Assembly (NCBI GenBank): GCA_018398805.1
Contig: JAGFBZ010002546.1
Coordinates: 121,001 to 185,000 of the forward strand
Source: Hirundichthys speculiger
Lineage: Eukaryota; Chordata; Actinopteri; Beloniformes; Exocoetidae
DNA: 64,000 bases
Direction of reading: 5' to 3'
Numbering within the stretch: the stretch's first letter is position 1; every line of letters begins with the position of its first letter. The notes beneath the pieces were generated by a model. It did no database searches. It was not told the DNA's origin and saw only the letters and a program-made list of their open reading frames with translations. Shown piece after piece: positions 45,985 to 55,593 of this stretch. Both the position numbers and the translations under genes were made by a program.

Positions 45985-46505
45985 AAAAACTGGGACTTTC
46001 TGGCACTGCAATAAATTGGTTTAAGTCCTATCTTAAAGACAGGGACTACTTTGTTTATAGGCATAGTGCGGATTACGGGGGGGTTTGGGGGGGTTTTGAC
46101 CCCCCCAATTACAACTTCGACCCCCCTAAAGAAGAGACAAATTGTCATTTTTGTCATCTCTAGAAAATGTTGACCCCCCCAATTGTCATTGTATAAGTCG
46201 CACTCTGTTTATAGGTAACTATAAATCTGAGAAAACTAAAATAACCCGTGGAGTTCCCCAAGGCTCCATCCTGGAGCCACTGTTGTTCAACATCTACATG
46301 CTCTTGCTCGCTCAAATTATGAAACACAATAAATTATGTCACCACAACTATGCTGATGACACACAAATCTACATAACCATCTCACCAGGAGACTACAGTC
46401 TGATCCAAACACTGATCAGATGCATTGATCAAATCGGAGACTGGATGTGTCAGAACTTCCTTCAGTTAAATGAAGACAAAACTGAAATGATAGTTTTTGG
46501 AGGGT
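45985..46505 (+). mobile_element. L2-type LINE reverse transcriptase fragment
   Basis: Encodes WFKSYLKDRDYFVYR, then (after an inserted MITE) [35 protein letters not shown], the catalytic [10 protein letters not shown] box and [21 protein letters not shown]. This covers the central reverse-transcriptase motifs of an L2-type (Maui-like) element. 5' and 3' parts are absent. Confidence 0.88.
46062..46207. mobile_element. hAT-type MITE (146 bp)
   Basis: Ends CATAGTGCGGATTA and (inverted right end) CAGAGTGCGACTTA; 8-bp duplication TTTATAGG at 46054-46061 and 46208-46215. The interior has strong G-run/C-run symmetry (GGGGGGGTTTGGGGGGGTTT then CCCCCCC). It splits the L2 fragment. Confidence 0.88.
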
Positions 46506-47289
46506 TGTATTATTCTATTGTCTTAGTGTTAAGTACCCCAATTAATGTTGTGCTGTTGATTGTGCAGTCTGGGGGCGCTGTAGTTCCACCGCACTGCTGT
46601 TGTACCTGTTCAAGCAGGTGACAAGCATCTGGAATCTTTTAGCTCCATTACTGTGATGTTGCTGTCAGACACCTTCAGCTCCTCCGGGTCACTACGGTCG
46701 TCCAGCCGACAGACGAACCAAGGTCCATATGGAAACAAAGAGCACCTGCTGCTCCAAGACTGTTGTCAGCCTGGTTCTGTTGTTGGAAGCCCAAGAACCG
46801 ACCGGAGAAATATTCTGTTCAGAAACAGAACATTTATTCTGGTCAGGCAAAGCAAGACAGCGCTGGACCAGAGTGACGGGTCGCAGGATCTCAGTTAGAG
46901 TGAGCCCTGATCTCTGGTCCGGTTCACATTCATCCTCTGGACCTGGACCTGCCCCATACAGAAGCTGGATCATATGAGACCAAATGTAATTGGCCATTTA
47001 TCAGTGACATGGACAGACGAACCACCGTCCACGCTGTGTTGTTGGACTGTGATCAGTGACATGTATGAGTGTTGTTTTGGGCTGAACTGACTGTTATCTT
47101 CTGGTTCCAGACCCTCCAAGGACATATATGAGCTCCAGAGCAGATATTTGAGCTTCAGTGGGAACATGTGACCAGAGTCAGAATACAACAACAAAGCAGA
47201 TAATAACCATGTGACCTGCTGACATCTAAACTACTACGACAGACATGATGCTTCTTAAATACAAGTTAACTGATACTGAATTTTCAAAG
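46506..47289. other. No recognised feature
   Basis: Overlapping short frames on both strands without recognised similarity. Confidence 0.3.
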
Positions 47290-48210
47290 ATCACGATGCT
47301 TATTGTTGAACCAAAGCTTTTATCATTTAGTCCCAACATTTTGCTGTAAAATAACTCATTTTGTACAATCAATACTTTTTGAAATAAAATTACAACCTTT
47401 TGTTGTAAAATTGTGGGTGTTGTATAATCATAAATAATTATACAGTTGTACCTCTATTTACAAAATTAATTGGTTCTGGGAGTAGTTTCATAACCTGAAA
47501 GTAAAGAGTTTGTAAGTAGAGGAACCACTGTACAAACCTTCAGTTCAAAAATAACAAGTTTCTGTTGAAAAAAGCAAATTTTTGTCAGAAAACCTTAAAT
47601 TTGCTAAATTAAGGTGTTTTTTTTACATTAAATCACAAACTTTTTCAGAACTGTATATTTTTGTTGTAAAAATCATGTATTTGTGTTGTAAATTCACAAC
47701 TTTTCAATTTAACAGTGCAACTTTTTGTCAAACATTTTGCAGATCTGCAAAAAATTTGACATTTCGTGATTTTGTGTTGTAAAAATCCCTAACTTTACAA
47801 ATTTGTGAATTTTTCCCATAAAATCGCAAACCTTTTTGTTGCAAGAGCAAACCTTTGTTTAATGGCACGTTTTGTTGGAAAAATCACATTTTTTTGTTGA
47901 GAAATTGAAAAACTTTGTTTTGCTACTTTTTCTCCTAAAATTTTGACTTTCACAGAATCATTTTGACAAATAAATACAACTTTATGTTGTATTTATTCTT
48001 AGGAATGCAACTTTTTTCCTACAATCACATGTTTTTGTTGTAAAATGGAGAATAGTTTGATGTAAAAAAAAGAAAATGTTAACAAATCTAAAATGCAAAA
48101 AATCAGAACTCTTTGACATCAAATCACAATTTAATGTCGTAAAATCAAGAATTTTACAAAATCAAAACTTTTGGACAAAATTCCCAACTTTTTGTCATAA
48201 AATAATCTCA
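47290..48210. repeat. AT-rich degenerate quasi-repeat
   Basis: Words like TTTTTGTTGTAAAATCACA recur irregularly every 25-35 bp. Same vocabulary as 24330-24720. No real gene. Confidence 0.6.
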
Positions 48211-48227
48211 GTTTTTGTGGTGGTTAG

Positions 48228-50345
48228 GGGCAGCTATGGCTGTTACCAACCCCCATGGGGGTTAGTAACGTTAGTAGGGTTAGTGGGGTTAGCAGGGTTA
48301 GTGGGGTTAGTGGGTTAATAGGGTTAGTGGGGTTAGTGGGGTTAGTGGGTTAATAGGGTTAGTGGGGTTAGTGGGGTTAGTAGGGTTAGGGTTAGGGGTT
48401 AGTAGGGTTAGTGGGTTTAGTGGGGTTAGTTAGGGGTTAGTAGGTTAGTATTACGGGTTAGTGGGGTAGTGGGTTAGTAGGTTAGGGACGGTGTGGGGTT
48501 AGTTAGGGGTTATGGTTAGTGGTTAGTGGGTTAGTGGGTTAGTGGGTAGTGGTAGTGGGTTGTGACAGACAGCTCAGACAGCCTTACAGACTGAGCATGC
48601 TCAGACAGCCTTACACACTGAGCATGCTCAGTTGTAGCCTTACAGACTGAGCATGCTCAGCCTTACACTGAGCATGCTCAGTCTGTAAGCTGCTCAGAGA
48701 GCATGCTCAGACAACTGAGCATGCTCAGTCAGCCTTACAGACTGAGCATGCTCAGACAGCCTTACACACTGAGCATGCTCAGACAGCCTTACACACTGAG
48801 CATGCTCAGACAGCCTTACAGACTGAGCATGCTCAGTTAGCCTTACAGACTGAGCATGCTCAGACAGCCTTACAGACTGAGCATGCTCAGACAGCCTTAC
48901 AGACTGAGCATGCTCAGTTAGCCTTACAGACTGAGCATGCTCAGTAGTTTTAAGCCATCAGTATTTAGCGGAAGGCAGGTTCGCTTGACTCTAGATTACA
49001 ACTGACATGCTCATACCAGCCTTACAGACTGTGCCCCACTTAAAGCACCTCCGCTCACTGTTTACGTTATTTTTTCCTAGTTCCTGCTTTACACTTAAGG
49101 CGCATGCGCCAAGTTACTTCAGGTGCTTTGGGAACTTTCAAAACTATGCGACTAAGTCATAACATAACACATTTCACATACTAAACAGTAAACACACAAA
49201 CTGCAGTAAAGATTTGCTATTTCACAACAACAGTATTGGCTCCTACACAGACTGAGCATGCTCAGTTAACTTTACAGACTGAGCATGCTCAGACAGCCTT
49301 ACAGACTGAGCGTGCTCAGACAGCCTTGAAGACTGAGCGTGCTCAGACTGAGCATGCTCAGTTAGCCTTACAGGCTGAGCATGCTCAGACAGCCTGGTTA
49401 GTAGGGTTAGTACGGTTAGTAGGATTAGTAGGGTTAGTGGTGTTAGTGGGGTTAGTGGGGTGGGGGTTAGTGGGGTTCGTGGGGTAGTGGTGGGTTAGTG
49501 GTTAGTGGGGTTAGTGGGGTTAGTGGGGTTAGTGGTGTGGGTTAGTAGGTTAGTAGTGGGGGGTTCGTGGGTTAGGGGGTTTCGGGTTAGTTGTGTTTCG
49601 TTATGGGTTAGTAGGGTTAGGTTAGTGGGGTTAGTGGGTGGGGGTTAGTGGGGGGTTAGGGTTAGTAGGTTCGGTTAGTGGTTAGTGGTTAGTGGTGTTA
49701 GTGGGGTTAGTAGGGTTAGTAGGGTTAGTGGGTTAGTAGGGTTAGTGGGTGGTTAGTAGGTTAGTGGGGTTTAGTACGTTAGTGGGTTAGTAGGGTTAGG
49801 GGGTTAGTAGGGTTAGGTTAGTGGGTAGTACGGTGGGTTAGTGGGTTAGTGGGGGGGTTAGTACGGGTTAGTCCGGTTAGTGGGGTTAGTAGTGTTAGTG
49901 GGGTTAGTGGGGTTAGTGGGTTAGTAGGGTTAGTAGGGTTAGTAGGGGTTAGTGGTTAGTCGGGTTTAGGGTAGTAGGGTTAGTGGGTTGTAGGGGGTTG
50001 GTTAGTAGGGTTAGTAGGTTAGTGGGGTTAGTAGGGTTTCGGGGTTAGTAGGGTTAGTGGGGTTAGTAGGGGTTAGTGGGGTTAGTAGGGGTTAGTAGGG
50101 GTTAGTGGGGTTAGTGGGTTAGTAGGGGTTAGTAGGGTTAGTGGGGTTAGTAGGGTTAGTGGGGTTAGTTAGGTTAGGGGGGTTAGTAGGTTAGTGGGGT
50201 TAGTACGGTTAGTGGGGTTAGTAGGGTTAGTTAGTGGGGTTAGTAGGGTTAGTAGGGGTTAGTGGGGTTAGTACGGTTAGTGGGTTAGTAGGGTTAGTAG
50301 GGTTTTAGTGGGGGGTTAGCGGGGGCTTAGTAACGTTACTACAGA
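48228..50345. repeat. Telomere-like GGGTTAGT array, interrupted
   Basis: Irregular 8-10-bp units GGGTTAGTG, GGGTTAGTA and GGGGTTAGT fill 48240-48560 and 49397-50340. Strand bias is constant (G-rich on plus). The 48565-49396 interval contains a palindrome array and about 290 bp of other sequence (48950-49240). It is not a perfect TTAGGG telomere tract. Confidence 0.9.
48575..49396. repeat. 27-bp array of a 14-16-bp palindrome
   Basis: CTGAGCATGCTCAG, a perfect inverted repeat, occurs about 20 times, separated by ACAGCCTTACAGA with a 27-bp period (48851, 48878). Two sub-arrays: 48575-48950 and 49245-49396, separated by unrelated sequence that has GGCGCATGCGCC at 49101. Confidence 0.92.
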
Positions 50346-50739
50346 CGTGACATGCTGCAGACGACTGGGATGTTTGTTTCAGTTTAGGGGAGATTTCTGT
50401 GTTTTTATACCTTTAATATCTGTACAGCCTCTGGAACATCTCCACAATAGAAAACCCGTTCTCTCCGTGTATTTGTGAACCCTGCAAACAGTTTCACTTC
50501 TGATTGGCTCCGCCTCTTACCTGTTTGTGGTTGGTGCCGTGGGCGGGACAATGCTGGAGACAGAGAGGCACAGCTGCACCTGAGCCTAAATAACTAGTTT
50601 TAAATCATCTTTGGATTAAAAAAAAAGGACAATGCAAACATAAACTACATTTCCAAAATTATTGTCTCACCTGCCTCGACATGCGCATGCATACCTGTGG
50701 CAGGGTGCTCTGTTGCCTCGACCACAGGACCGGGACATG

Positions 50740-50858
50740 AAAAGGAGCGCTGGACACCGGCAGCTCCTCAAGTACACCAGACTGGACTGAAACCTGAATT
50801 TCCCCCTTGAGGGATCAATAAAGTATATTTGAATTAGAATTGAATTTGAATTTAAATC
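50740..50858 (+). mobile_element. LINE 3' end
   Basis: CTGAATTTCCCCCTTGAGGG ATCAATAAAGTATATTTGAA then TTGAATTTGAATTT; a typical 3' terminus of a fish LINE with short tail repeats. The body is truncated. Confidence 0.55.
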
Positions 50859-50864
50859 AATATG

Positions 50865-51875
50865 TCGTGACTCCATCTTTTCAGCCTGAACAGCTTCAGC
50901 TCTTCTGGGAAGGCTGTCCACCAGGTTCAGGAGTGTGTTTATGGGAATCATTCTTCCAGAAGAACATTAGTGAGGTCAAACACTGATGTTGGACCAGAAG
51001 GTCTGGTTCTGGTTCTGCTCTAATTCATCCCAAAGGTCTTCTATCAGGTTGAGGTCTGGACTCTGTCCAGGCCAGTCAAGTTCATCCACCAGACTCTTCC
51101 ATCCATGTCTTCATGGTCCTGCTTTGTGCTCTGGTGCACAGTCATGTTGAAGAGGAAGGGACCAGCTCCAAACTGGTCCCACAAAGTTGGGATCATGGAA
51201 TCATCCAGAATGTCTTCAGAGCTCCTTTCACTGGAACTGAGGGTCCAAGCCCAGATCCTGAAAAACACCCCCACACCATAACCCCCCCCTCCACCTAACT
51301 TTACACTGGGATCAATGCAGTCAGACCAGTACCGTTCTCCTGGAAACCACCAAACCCAGACTCTTCCATCAGATCACCAGATGCAGAAGTGGGTTTGGGT
51401 CTAGAGTCCAGTGGTCGCTGATTTACTCCACTGATGTCTGGATGGATGCAGCTGCGTCACCATGGAAACCCATTCATGAAGCTCTCTGCTCTGTTGTTGA
51501 GCTGATCTGAAGGACACATGAAGTCTAGAGGTCTGTAGTGATCGACTTTGACCCCGCCCCCTCAGTTTACCTGTCCTACCACTTCATGGCTGAGCTGCTG
51601 TCGTTCCCAAACACTTCCGTTTCCTGATAATCCAGTTGACAGGTGACTGTGGAATATTTAGGAGAGAGGAAACTTCACCACTGGATTTGTTTCTCAGGTG
51701 TTTCTCAGGTGTTTCTCAGGTGTCATCCTATCACAGTTCACCTGGAATTCACTGAGCTCCTGAGAGACCCATTCTTTCACAGATGTTTCCAGAAACAGTC
51801 TGCATGTCTAGGTGGTTAATTTATACACCTGTGGACATGGAAGTGACTGGAACACCTGGTTCTGATCATCTGGAT
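50865..51875 (-). mobile_element. Tc1-like element relic, minus strand
   Basis: On the minus strand the order is a 5' segment near 51875-51600, transposase pieces, and INTLLNLVDSLPRRAEAV near the C-terminus (50945-50890). QHDCAPEHKA near 51135 holds the second catalytic D and PDLNLIEDLW near 51060 the catalytic E. Several frame shifts. The 1352-1530 scrap is from the same family. Terminal repeats are degraded. Confidence 0.85.
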
Positions 51876-51889
51876 GGATGAGCAAATTT

Positions 51890-52297
51890 TTACCTCCACC
51901 AAGGAGGTTGTTTTTGCCGGCGTTTATCTGTCTGTCTGTGTTCTAGATAACTCAAAAAGTTCTGGATGGATTTTGATGAAATTTTCAGGAGTTGTCAGAA
52001 ATGTGAAAAGGAAGAACTGATTTCATTTTGGCTGTGATCCGGAAGAAATCCTGAATTCTGGATCACTTTCAAATTTTCGATAATATTGCGGTCAATGGGG
52101 CCAAAAATGTTGTTTCTCCGTTAATTACCGCCAAAAGCTCATGGAATTTCACTCAGTGACAATGGAAACCTCTATCAAACTTCAAAGGTTGATCCGGATC
52201 TGATCCAGAACGCAGATTTTGTCCCAATCTGTAAATCGCTATACGGGGGAATTGTTGTGGTTGGCGGAGGTCTGCGCTCTCCGAGTGCTTTTCTAGT
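51890..52297 (+). mobile_element. Dispersed fish repeat with a Helitron-like 3' end
   Basis: ACCTCCACCAAGGAGGTTGT at the start, GATAACTCAAAAAGTTCTGG and TGGATTTTGATGAAATTTTC inside, and GCGCTCTCCGAGTGC TTTTCTAG at the end. I recognise the repeat. The terminal hairpin (GCGCTC/GAGTGC, one G-T pair) followed by CTAG fits the Helitron 3' signature (hairpin then CTRR). No Rep/helicase is encoded. Confidence 0.6.
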
Positions 52298-52614
52298 TAT
52301 TGTAATATTATTATTGCACAGATGTGTCTTAGACTGCCACAATAAAAGGACACTAAAATGTTTCGTCACAGCTGGACACTACAGATGTTACAGGTTGTGA
52401 GGGAGCTGCAGGAACCGGAGCTGCTGGTGTTGACTGGTCATTTCTCTACATCCAATCGGCCTCACAACCACAGACCACTAACCCTAACCGTCGCGCACTG
52501 CAGCCGCAACAGCTCGCCGCCATGGTGGAGTGAAAACAAAACCCTTCAGCTGAGCAGTTTACCTGTCGCGTGTGTAATCTGTTGCGTTCAGGTGGATAGC
52601 TAACAGTCTGAAGT

Positions 52615-52742
52615 GTGGTTTTGAGCTGTGTAGCTGTTGGCTGCACAGGCTGCAGAGGAAAGGGATCAGGATTATCCTTCCACAGATTTCCAGCCGACAT
52701 AGAGCGCCGAGCGAAGTGGATGGTTGTGCTCCGGCGCGCTCG
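52615..52742 (+). pseudogene. THAP-domain fragment, start codon lost
   Basis: The frame reads VLSCVAVGCTGCRGKGSG LSFHRFPADIERRAKWMVVLRR, the N-terminal half of a THAP zinc finger: the first two zinc cysteines (C-x4-C), the SFHRFP motif and the RRxxW motif. The C-x2-H pair and the AVPTIF box are missing; after about codon 37 the frame runs into GC-rich sequence. The expected initiator is GTG here, with a stop (TGA) two codons upstream. THAP domains occur in host genes and in P-element-like transposases; I cannot tell which it came from. Confidence 0.75.
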
Positions 52743-52892
52743 TGGGGGTGGCGGCCGGTGGGGGCGGGTGGCGTGTGTGGCGGGCGTTTTGTTGGCGGTG
52801 TGTGTTTTCATCTGTTTCGGCTGATTGGCTGGAGCTTGGATGCTCTTTGGTTGGAGGACTTGTGTTGTTTTGTGGGTGGTTTGGCGTGGTCG

Positions 52893-52968
52893 GCCGGGGG
52901 CTGGGTGGTCCGCCGGGGGCTGGGTGGTCCGCCGGGGGCTGGGTGGTCCGCCGGGGGCTGGGCGGGCA
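52893..52968. repeat. 19-bp tandem repeat, 4 units
   Basis: GCCGGGGGCTGGGTGGTCC at 52893, 52912, 52931 and 52950, nearly identical. Part of a GC-rich block (52740-53330) with no identified gene. Confidence 0.9.
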
Positions 52969-54004
52969 GGAATATGTGAGACAAGAACTAGCACATGCAT
53001 GCCCATGGCAGGGTGTCCTGTTACCGCTCGCTCGGTCCCCGGCTGACCGTGTTATTTGCGGGATGGCATGGGTTTTTTGATTGAGGATCGTCCGGGTGCT
53101 TTGGATGGTCGGTTGGTCGGTTGGTCGGTTTGGGCGGATTGGGGCGCGCCTCTCGCGGGGTGCTCCTTGCGTCTGCGGCTTGTTCTCGCCGGTTGCCGCT
53201 CTTTCCCCGTGTCGTCCCCGCAGGGGCGTCGGAGTGTGAAATATTTGTGGGATTCCAGGCTTTTATAGGCCTTGAGAGTTTCCTTGGTGTACGCTGATGA
53301 CTTGTTTATCAAATAATTATATATGTCCGGGTGCTCGACAGGCATGGACTGGCCATCGGACGTACCGGGCAATGCCCGGTGGGCCGACGCACATCTGTGG
53401 GCCGTCCCAGGTCTGTCATAAAAAAAAAAAAAAAGTATATAGTTTTTATTGACCGCGACGGTAACGGACCGGTACTCGGCTCATAAAAATCTCCGAGAGG
53501 GGGGGGGGGGGGGGGGGAACGACGACGACACACTCAACAAACTTAAGAAAGAGACACTGGCAGCTAATCAGACAAGCGCTCCAGTGCTGCGCTGATGTGA
53601 ACGCAGTCAGTGTTGCCAGATTTGGTTGAGCCATTTCCGCCCAATCGCGTTCCAAAACCCGCCGACTTCAGGAAAAAACCGCCCAATACGTGTTTTCACA
53701 CGAAAACATTTCATATTTGAATAAACGTGGATTTAAATGCATTTACAGTATTAAACAATTAAGCCTAAATTAATAGTTGTATCTTATCATAGTGCATGTC
53801 ACAGAAAATGTTCAAAAATGCACATATATCCCAGTGCCAGGCCCAAGTTAACACAGCAGCAGTAACATAAACCACGTAAACAGCATTTCTTATATTTTCT
53901 CCACTTCGGCATGATAACCTACTTATTTTGCCAACAGATTAGCCGACCACTTTGAGTTTAGAGAGAGCAGCTTCTGCCTCAGACGTCTGCGTCGGCGCAC
54001 TAAA

Positions 54005-54706
54005 GCCGGCCATACACTGCGCGACTGTCGGCTCGTTTTGAGCCGATCTTCCAGTCGTGCGAGTATTTTTTGGATCCTATCGTGGGTCGTGCTTCGTGCA
54101 GTAAACGTGGGGTAACGACGAGAGATCAACACCTCCTGACGAGCTCCCGATCACAAGTCGTGTGCTCGCAAGGAAATCAAACTTGTTTGAAATCCTGGTC
54201 GCTCCTCGTGAAGGTATCTCACAGTAGAAGCAGTAGGTGCGTTTGAGATGAACTGCCCTCGCCTGGCGAGGAGACGAGATCAGGCGGCCGCAGCAGGAGG
54301 TGGAGACAAAAAGCTGCAGTCAAGTCGGACAGTTTCCAGCACATACAGGTGGAGACACCTACTTCCTGTTAGATCACCTGTATGTTACCTGTAGTTTGAA
54401 GACCACGTTCTTAGATAAAGTGTCCTCGATCGCTGATTGAAGTTAAAATAACCGGCATGCATTGTGCGCCGCCCGCCGGTGATCGATTCTGCGCAGGCCT
54501 GGCTCATCTCGAACGCACCTGCGTTCATTTCGAACGCACCTATTATGAACGTATAGTGTAGCAGTCAAGTCGCATCAGAGCATCGGGCCGTACAGTGTGA
54601 GAGCATTACTCGTGGGCTGCGAACTTTTGAACTCAGCGATCTAGTCGTGCAGTTTGAGATAGGGCTGAATCAAACGATTTAAAATATCGCACAGTGTATG
54701 CCCGGC
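54005..54706. mobile_element. Third-level element with TTAA-like flanks (702 bp)
   Basis: Ends GCCGGCCATACACTG and (inverted right end) GCCGGGCATACACTG, flanked by TAAA on the left and TTAA on the right, which would fit a TTAA target (piggyBac or Kolobok type) with one change. Inserted in the second-level hAT. No coding sequence. Confidence 0.82.
54234..54542. mobile_element. Fourth-level element (about 309 bp)
   Basis: Ends TAGGTGCGTTTGAGATGA and (inverted right end) TAGGTGCGTTCGAAATGA; an extra internal copy of the right end, CTCATCTCGAACGCACCT, lies at 54504-54520. Sits inside the third-level element. The target duplication is unclear. Confidence 0.72.
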
Positions 54707-55593
54707 TTAAGGTTTGTTGAGGTGACGTCATGATAGCACGTTGTTACAGCGACTCAATAACTCACTGCGATTAAATATTTTTTAAATTGGATGACCACAA
54801 TACAAGTGAGGGAAGTATACTGAATTTTGTATTTGTACTGTTTTTAAACCATAGAATAACAGTTTGTTGTGCTGTTTTCACTATATTAAAAAAACCGCCA
54901 GATGTTGGTAAAAGCAGCCCAAATTGTGTATACCCGCCTAATGCATTTTTTCCCCGCCAGCTGTAATCAAAAGTAGCCCAATTGGGCGGAAAACCGCCCA
55001 ATCTGGCAACACTGAACGCAGTATGTCCCCGGTGTATGGTGGGCCGCCAGGGACCAAAAATGCCCGGGCCATTTTTTGGTCCCAGTCCAGCCCTGGTGCT
55101 CGAGGTCGGGGAGTTTCTATACCCGGGCAGGTGGGCAGAACAGGGCAGCTGGCAGCATGTACGGGTCGTGTTCTAGGCCTGAAATATCGTTCCTTTTCCG
55201 ACCCATTCAGACTTTTAACGTGGTCTGACAGCGCTATCAGAGAGTTAGCCCTAACCCTGGTCATGATATTCCACGTAACCTGCACAAGGACTATGTGATC
55301 GCGTAAGCCCTAGCTTGTTGTTTTCACTCCAATATGGCGACTGCGCTTTGTCGTCAAGGTGTGTGTCACGTGGCTGCGGGAGGTCAATATGGACACGGAC
55401 ACATTTATTCTTTATTTACACCCCTCCCCCAACACCCCCCCCCCCCCCTCTACTGTCAACACAATCAATCAATAATGTTTACATCAATTCTCCATATACA
55501 GATCTATAGCTGGTAGAAGGTGTTCATCCAGTTTTCTTGTTTGTTTCTGCTTCTTACATATTATAACACCCCTCACACACCACACCCTCATTG

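Larger units (their letters stand above)
53608..55014. mobile_element. Second-level hAT element (1407 bp)
   Basis: Ends CAGTGTTGCCAGATTTGG and (inverted right end) CAGTGTTGCCAGATTGGG; duplication AACGCAGT at 53600-53607 and 55015-55022. Inserted in the outer hAT. Non-coding; carries the third-level element. Confidence 0.93.
53339..55095. mobile_element. Outer hAT element (1757 bp)
   Basis: Ends CAGGCATGGACTGG and (inverted right end) CAGGGCTGGACTGG match at 12 of 14 positions. The 8-bp duplication GTGCTCGA lies at 53331-53338 and 55096-55103. Its own sequence is only about 350 bp (53339-53599 and 55023-55095); the rest is a nested insertion. No transposase. Confidence 0.93.

Noticed and set aside
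48228..50345. True terminal or interstitial telomere of (TTAGGG)n
   Set aside because: Units have variable extra bases and very few exact TTAGGGTTAGGG runs; kept only as telomere-like.
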